8,659 nt of DNA. Origin: Planctomycetota bacterium. GTDB taxonomy: Bacteria > Planctomycetota > Phycisphaerae > WQYP01. A model generated the notes under the pieces. It ran no database searches. It worked only from the letters and a program-made list of their open reading frames with translations, and was not told the origin of the DNA. Positions 5,739-8,659 of this stretch are shown piece by piece. Position 1 is the stretch's first letter, and each line of letters starts with the position of its first letter. The DNA is taken from the NCBI GenBank assembly GCA_021828935.1, contig JAJZCU010000064.1, positions 1-8,659 of the forward strand, read 5' to 3'. The translations under genes and the position numbers were made by a program.

Positions 5739-7373
5739 CTACCTTCTGACTCCGTGGCGCGCCAGCCATTTATTCGCCGCCAGAATGGGATTGTCATTTA
5801 TTTCGATCCGTTGGTTGGTGATCAACGCCAGCGTGCGCACGGCATGCAGCCGCAACGGCAGGGGCAGTTCCTGGTTATCGATGCGTTCGGCGATGTCTTT
5901 TAACGCCCGCAGTTTTAAGTGCTTGAGATAGTGGCCGAAATCATCCAGAAAGAACGCCTCATTCCCTATGATTTTATCGGGTTCCAATATCGGCACATGC
6001 AGGCCGCTGTGATGCGGCAAAAGGGAATGCAACGCGGCGCCAAGGCGCGATTCCACAGCTTCAATCATGCGCGAAGCGGAACTGTAAATCCGCGGCGCAG
6101 AATCCAGCGCCTCGCCGGCCATGAATGTAATCAAATGCGTGAGGGCCTTGTGGTGTTCGGTGACCATGGCGTTGGCCCGCTCCTCAAGTTCGGGATCTGG
6201 CGGGCAGAGCTGATCACGCGTGAGCTCAATGCGCAGCGGCGTATCGGTGCGCGGGGTCTTACGGGTAATGACCGAAGCAATGCTGCTGGCCACCTGCGCC
6301 CGCCTGCCCAGCGGCCCCAGCTTCCATTTTTCAATTAAATAACGCAAAATACTGGTGTGCTCAAATTGTTCCTGCACCAGGGCCGCTTCCACCCATGGCG
6401 AAATTAATATCGCCGGCACCCGAACGCCCAGTTGGTCAAACGTCCATTGGTCGCGCCGATCATCCGGCGGCGCGATGGCCGGCGGTTGCATATGATCATA
6501 AAACCCGCCGTGTTCATCGTATACCATAATAAACAACGTGCTGTTCCACAGGTCGGGATTGGCGCGCAGGGCGTTGTATACGTCGGCCAGCAGACGCTGG
6601 GCTTTCATCACGTCGTGCGGCGGATGGTCGTCGTTTTCGTCGGCCCCCTTGTAATCCGGTTCAATGAGGCAGAACTGAGGGAAATCATCCTCCCGACCGC
6701 GGGCGTCGGCGAAAAACTGCGACATGTAAAAGTAGCGGGCCGCATTGATCGGCTGCCGCTGGCTGCACAGCACGGCGCTCTGCGGAATATCATGAAAATA
6801 AATTTTCCAATCAATATTCTGTTCCGTCAGACGGTCAAACAGCGTGACCTGCTTTTGCGCAAACCAGCCGCCGACATCCGGGTCCTTCTCCCGTTCGCTG
6901 GGCATTTCCACGCGACCGGAGGACGTTCCGCTGAGCGCAAAAAAGCGATTGGGCCAGGTCGGTCCGGGCACGGCGGCAAACCAGTGGTCGCACAAGGCAA
7001 AGGCGCGGCCCAGGCCATGTAGCGCGGGCAGAAAATCCAGCGGATAGTAGGACATAATAAACGCCCGCTCTTCGGGCGTGCTGTCGGGATTGGACAGAAC
7101 AAAGTCCCGCACAAAGCCGCCGTTGTTGTCCGAGAGTTGCCGGGCGACATCCACATGTTCATGCCGCGGGTCCAACAGCATCTGGCGTTGGCGCGTGACA
7201 TTTTGCACAAAACTATTTCCGTCATCATCCTTGTTGCAGCGGGGATGCGCCGGGTCATTGCCCTCCATGTTCGGGTAAACTTCTTTGAAACACCCCATCA
7301 TTTGATCAAAGGAATGATTTTCCAGCATCAGCAACACAACGTGCTTGATGGGATCGGCATTAGGTGTGGGCAT
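5739..7373 (-). CDS. Phosphoesterase / phospholipase C-acid phosphatase family protein (PF04185-type)
   Basis: 544-residue hydrolase of the alkaline phosphatase superfamily, in the group that includes bacterial phospholipase C and AcpA acid phosphatase; it would cleave phosphate mono- or diesters. Motifs in order: HVVLLMLENHSFD (11-23, metal-binding Glu18/Asn19), AAVPGPTWPNRFFALSGTS (133-151, Thr139 at the nucleophile position by analogy), VYDEHGGFYDH (284-294, metal-binding Asp286/Glu287), RVPAILISPWV (318-328) and EHTSILRYLIEKW (338-350). Family members are usually exported, but here the first catalytic motif starts 10 residues from the N-terminus with no signal peptide, so a cytoplasmic site is likely. 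Residues ~371-544 lie beyond the core and are mainly helical with no domain I recognise. GGAGAA about 7 bases before the ATG supports the start. A sigma70-like promoter precedes it. The substrate is unknown. Confidence 0.9.
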   Translation of the reverse strand: MPTPNADPIKHVVLLMLENHSFDQMMGCFKEVYPNMEGNDPAHPRCNKDDDGNSFVQNVTRQRQMLLDPRHEHVDVARQLSDNNGGFVRDFVLSNPDSTPEERAFIMSYYPLDFLPALHGLGRAFALCDHWFAAVPGPTWPNRFFALSGTSSGRVEMPSEREKDPDVGGWFAQKQVTLFDRLTEQNIDWKIYFHDIPQSAVLCSQRQPINAARYFYMSQFFADARGREDDFPQFCLIEPDYKGADENDDHPPHDVMKAQRLLADVYNALRANPDLWNSTLFIMVYDEHGGFYDHMQPPAIAPPDDRRDQWTFDQLGVRVPAILISPWVEAALVQEQFEHTSILRYLIEKWKLGPLGRRAQVASSIASVITRKTPRTDTPLRIELTRDQLCPPDPELEERANAMVTEHHKALTHLITFMAGEALDSAPRIYSSASRMIEAVESRLGAALHSLLPHHSGLHVPILEPDKIIGNEAFFLDDFGHYLKHLKLRALKDIAERIDNQELPLPLRLHAVRTLALITNQRIEINDNPILAANKWLARHGVRR

Positions 7374-7402
7374 TTGGAAGTTCTCCGGTGATTCATTTAT
7401 AG

Positions 7403-7431
7403 AATGTATGGCGGCATTCCCGCGTTGCCAA
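7403..7431 (-). promoter_or_regulatory. Sigma70-like promoter of the phosphoesterase gene
   Basis: On the minus strand, TTGGCA (7431-7426; 5 of 6 to TTGACA), a 17-base spacer, then TACATT (7408-7403; 4 of 6 to TATAAT). Transcription would begin about 20-25 bases before the ATG at 7373, leaving room for the GGAGAA ribosome binding site. CTATAAAT just downstream is another possible -10, but it lacks a well-spaced -35. Confidence 0.5.
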
Positions 7432-7547
7432 TGTGACGTCCCGCGGTAAGGTTCCGCAACGCGAAGAAACTGTAGCGCGGGTGGGGCGGCAAGACAAAGT
7501 GATGAGCGGGGTCACGGTGGTGCGGGCCGGGTCAACGGGCCCGAATT

Positions 7548-7737
7548 CTAGGCGGAGGCATCGAAAAACTCTGCCAGCGCGCCCATGAAGTCACGGAAGC
7601 GTACTTAAAGACGCCCAAGGACCGCGCGCCGGTTGCCAGGTTGAAAAACACGAAGGCGGCGCCTGCGCGGCGTACACGATCGCGTCGGCGTTCCGATTCC
7701 AAATAAATGCACGGTTAAAAAACTGGGTGTCGCTCAT
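7548..7737 (-). pseudogene. Small minus-strand gene broken by two frameshifts, unknown family
   Basis: Three minus-strand frames in succession give protein-like sequence. From the ATG at 7737 the first frame reads MSDTQFFNRAFIWNRNADA. The next reads AFVFFNLATGARSLGVFK, and the last reads RFRDFMGALAEFFDASA before a TAG at 7550-7548. Each frame turns to Arg/Pro-rich noise, or hits a stop, once past its segment. Joined, they would make a protein of about 63 residues. The length from ATG to TAG is 190 bases, not a multiple of three. The simplest reading is a small gene with two indels, either true decay or sequencing error. I recognise no family. No good ribosome binding site precedes the ATG on this strand. 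Confidence 0.45.
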
Positions 7738-7757
7738 TGCAATATTAGGAGGCATAA

Positions 7758-7850
7758 GTGCCCCGCGCGTCAAGGCCGTTGTCCGCGATGGCCAGGAGTC
7801 GTGCCGTTTTTTGCGAAAAGCTGTACAGGGTGTTAAAGTTTGGGTTATGA
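7758..7850 (+). CDS. Possible 30-codon leader ORF upstream of DUF433
   Basis: A GTG at 7758 preceded by a perfect AGGAGG (7747-7752) at 5-base spacing opens a 30-codon reading frame. Its stop TGA (7848-7850) overlaps the DUF433 start as ATGA, the usual form for translational coupling. The predicted peptide starts MPRASRPLSAMARSR and is Arg-rich with no recognised domain. The case rests on the strong ribosome binding site and the overlap. Against it: the region also carries minus-strand coding-like sequence nearby, and a promoter candidate inside the ORF would bypass it. Confidence 0.35.
   Translation: MPRASRPLSAMARSRAVFCEKLYRVLKFGL
7811..7839 (+). promoter_or_regulatory. Candidate sigma70-like promoter for DUF433
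   Basis: TTGCGA (7811-7816; 4 of 6), exactly 17 bases, TAAAGT (7834-7839; 4 of 6). Initiation would fall at about 7846-7847, right at the DUF433 ATG, so this promoter would yield a leaderless or nearly leaderless mRNA. That agrees with the lack of a Shine-Dalgarno sequence directly before the ATG at 7847. Confidence 0.35.
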
Positions 7851-8077
7851 AAAACATCCATCGCATTACATTTAACCCCAGGCAATGCGGGGGGCGCCCG
7901 TGCATCAGAGGCCTGCGCATCGGCGTGAAGGACGTGTTGGAAATGCTCGCCGCCGGCGTTTCTGAGCCGGAAATTCTTCAGGATTTTCCTTATCTGGAAG
8001 CGGACGACATCAGAGCGTGCCTGGAATACGCGGCGGAAGAAGTTGATCATGCCGTGTTCTCCGCGGCAGAGGGTTGA
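7847..8077 (+). CDS. DUF433 family protein, putative antitoxin
   Basis: 76-residue protein of the DUF433 (PF04255) family, small helix-turn-helix-like proteins often encoded beside PIN-like (DUF5615) toxins and read as VapB-like antitoxins. The family pattern is complete: NPRQCGGRPCIRGLRI (10-25), VKDVLEMLAAGVSEPEILQD (27-46) and FPYLEADDIRACLEYAAEE (47-65). The frame is open upstream to a GTG at 7727, but family similarity starts at MKNIHRITFNP, so the ATG at 7847 is chosen. No ribosome binding site lies just before it; expression may depend on the overlapping leader ORF or on a leaderless transcript. Neither side holds a gene resembling the usual toxin partner, so it looks like an orphan. 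Confidence 0.86.
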   Translation: MKNIHRITFNPRQCGGRPCIRGLRIGVKDVLEMLAAGVSEPEILQDFPYLEADDIRACLEYAAEEVDHAVFSAAEG

Positions 8078-8102
8078 ACACGCTCATGCGTTTCATCCTA
8101 TA

Positions 8103-8166
8103 CGGCGGCATTGCGCCGCGCCGGCGAAAAAAACGCTGAGGCGCCCGGAACCCTGAGCACGAACGG
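8103..8166 (+). repeat. Degenerate intergenic repeat, copy B
   Basis: Starts with a small hairpin CGGCG (8103-8107) / CGCCG (8114-8118), then gcgcc, an A run, gctgaggcgc (8135-8144), cccggaaccctgagc and acgaacgga. Element order and the 10-base core match copy A at 4476-4541. It begins 26 bases after the DUF433 stop. Confidence 0.5.
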
Positions 8167-8294
8167 AGGGCGGTCCGGTGGGCGGGCTTCCAGCCTGCCG
8201 AACCAATGGCCATAGTAAGATTTCTATGCGCCATGCACTGCGCCTTGCGCCAGCCTCCGATCCCCATGCGACGCCGAGGCTCACGAAAAATTTC

Positions 8295-8309
8295 CGGCCA
8301 AGATGGCCG
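8295..8309 (+). promoter_or_regulatory. Small perfect hairpin in the polX leader
   Basis: CGGCCA (8295-8300), 3-base loop, TGGCCG (8304-8309). It ends 9 bases before the AGAGGA ribosome binding site (8319-8324) and 23 bases before the polX ATG. It could influence translation start or be a protein binding site; nothing shows which. Confidence 0.35.
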
Positions 8310-8332
8310 CCCCCATGTAGAGGATGGTCTTT

Positions 8333-8659
8333 ATGAAAAATGCCGCGGTTGCCCAACGCTTTTATCAGGCCGCTGATGTGATGGGTTTATTGGGAGAAAA
8401 CAGCTTTAAGGTGGGCGCCTTTCGCAACGCGGGCCGGGCTTTGGAAGCGCTCACCGAAGATATTGAAGTGCTGGCGCAGCAGGGGCGGCTGAAGGAAATT
8501 CCGGGCATTGGCCAGAGTTCGGCGGAAAAAATTCAGGAATTTTTGCGCACTGGCGCCATCGCGGAATTTGACGATCTGTCGCGGGACGTACCCGCGGGGG
8601 TGGTGCAGATGATGGCCGTGCCGGCCTTGGGGCTTAAAACTGTTCATATGTTGTCTTTT
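8333..8659 (+). CDS. polX: DNA polymerase X family protein, N-terminal part (3'-truncated by window end)
   Basis: The first 109 residues of a bacterial PolX-type DNA polymerase/3'-5' exonuclease, a base-excision and gap-filling repair enzyme that usually ends in a PHP nuclease domain. Residues ~1-75 form the 8-kDa-like helical domain with the family pattern: AAVAQRFYQAADVMGLLGENSFKVGAFRNAGRALEAL over 4-40, then the helix-hairpin-helix LKEIPGIGQSSAEKIQEFL (53-71), which binds DNA. VPAGVVQMMAVPALGLKTVHML (86-107) starts the next helix-hairpin-helix. The palm and PHP domains lie past the window, so catalytic residues cannot be checked. AGAGGA 8 bases before the ATG supports the start. No neighbour here shares an obvious repair role. 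Confidence 0.88.
   Translation, partial: MKNAAVAQRFYQAADVMGLLGENSFKVGAFRNAGRALEALTEDIEVLAQQGRLKEIPGIGQSSAEKIQEFLRTGAIAEFDDLSRDVPAGVVQMMAVPALGLKTVHMLSF

Larger units (their letters stand above)
7374..7757. other. Divergent intergenic region, 384 bases
   Basis: Between the phosphoesterase (-) and the DUF433 gene (+). It holds the phosphoesterase promoter and ribosome binding site (7374-7431), a 6-bp inverted repeat CGGGCC/GGCCCG (7523-7528 and 7538-7543), and a likely decayed minus-strand gene at 7548-7737. Bases ~7440-7520 show nothing I can name. Confidence 0.55.
8078..8332. other. Intergenic region between DUF433 and polX, 255 bases
   Basis: No gene is supported here. It contains intergenic repeat copy B (8103-8166), a perfect hairpin at 8295-8309 and the polX ribosome binding site. 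CATAGT (8211-8216) could be a -10 element, but no good -35 precedes it. Confidence 0.55.

Noticed and set aside
5461..5769. N-terminal extension of the glycine-zipper gene to a Met at 5769 (339 codons in total)
   Set aside because: The added ~103 residues are Arg/Pro-rich, overlap the end of the phosphoesterase gene, and lie upstream of a good ribosome binding site for the ATG at 5460.
7745..7846. Minus-strand reading ending QKTARLLAIADNGLDARGTYAS just before the broken gene at 7737
   Set aside because: It looks somewhat protein-like and could be the tail of a gene cut by DUF433, but it has no visible start or family and its upstream part is antisense to a real gene.
7727..7846. Upstream GTG start for DUF433 at 7727
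   Set aside because: The extra 40 residues show no DUF433 similarity, and no ribosome binding site fits that GTG.
1..8659. CRISPR arrays, tRNA or rRNA genes, insertion sequences
   Set aside because: No regularly spaced direct repeats, no cloverleaf or rRNA signature, and no transposase or terminal inverted repeats with target duplications were seen.

Overview
The window suggests a Gram-negative bacterium of moderately high G+C. It carries a KDO-8-phosphate synthase gene, so it probably builds an outer membrane containing KDO. The gene mix (a branching-enzyme-like GH13 enzyme, a metal-type KdsA, a glycine-zipper protein, a phosphoesterase without a signal peptide, DUF433 and a PolX-type polymerase) and the degenerate 'gctgaggcgc' intergenic repeats fit Planctomycetota or a related PVC-group lineage. 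That placement is inference; no rRNA or other decisive marker is present. 

Layout. Bases 1-1173 hold the 3' part of a GH13 alpha-amylase-family gene (+), with an in-frame stop and loss of family similarity in the first ~24 bases. Bases 1258-4438 hold three tightly packed + genes: kdsA, an AsmA-like single-pass membrane protein (8-base gap) and an ArsB/NhaD-type membrane transporter (TAATG overlap). Bases 4439-4749 are non-coding, with a stem-loop, a degenerate repeat and an intrinsic terminator that serves the minus-strand gene on its right. Bases 4750-7373 hold two minus-strand genes, a glycine-zipper protein and a PF04185-type phosphoesterase; the 278 bases between them contain several inverted repeats. 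Bases 7374-7846 hold the phosphoesterase promoter, a small minus-strand reading that is coherent only across three frames (probably a decayed gene), and a possible 30-codon leader ORF running into a DUF433 gene. A second copy of the intergenic repeat follows DUF433. The window ends inside a polX gene. 

How the genes fit together. The clearest functional unit is kdsA, the AsmA-like gene and the transporter, probably co-transcribed and envelope-related, although the transporter's substrate cannot be read from sequence. The glycine-zipper and phosphoesterase genes look like separate transcription units: the first has its own terminator and the second a good sigma70-like promoter. DUF433 proteins are often antitoxins, but no toxin partner is visible beside this one. 

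I see no clear multi-gene novel defence or mobile system. The points most worth a second look are the frame-broken minus-strand gene at 7548-7737, the mini-ORF coupled to DUF433, the three-arm alternative hairpin at 5588-5619, the C-terminal region of the phosphoesterase, and the transporter cotranscribed with kdsA.
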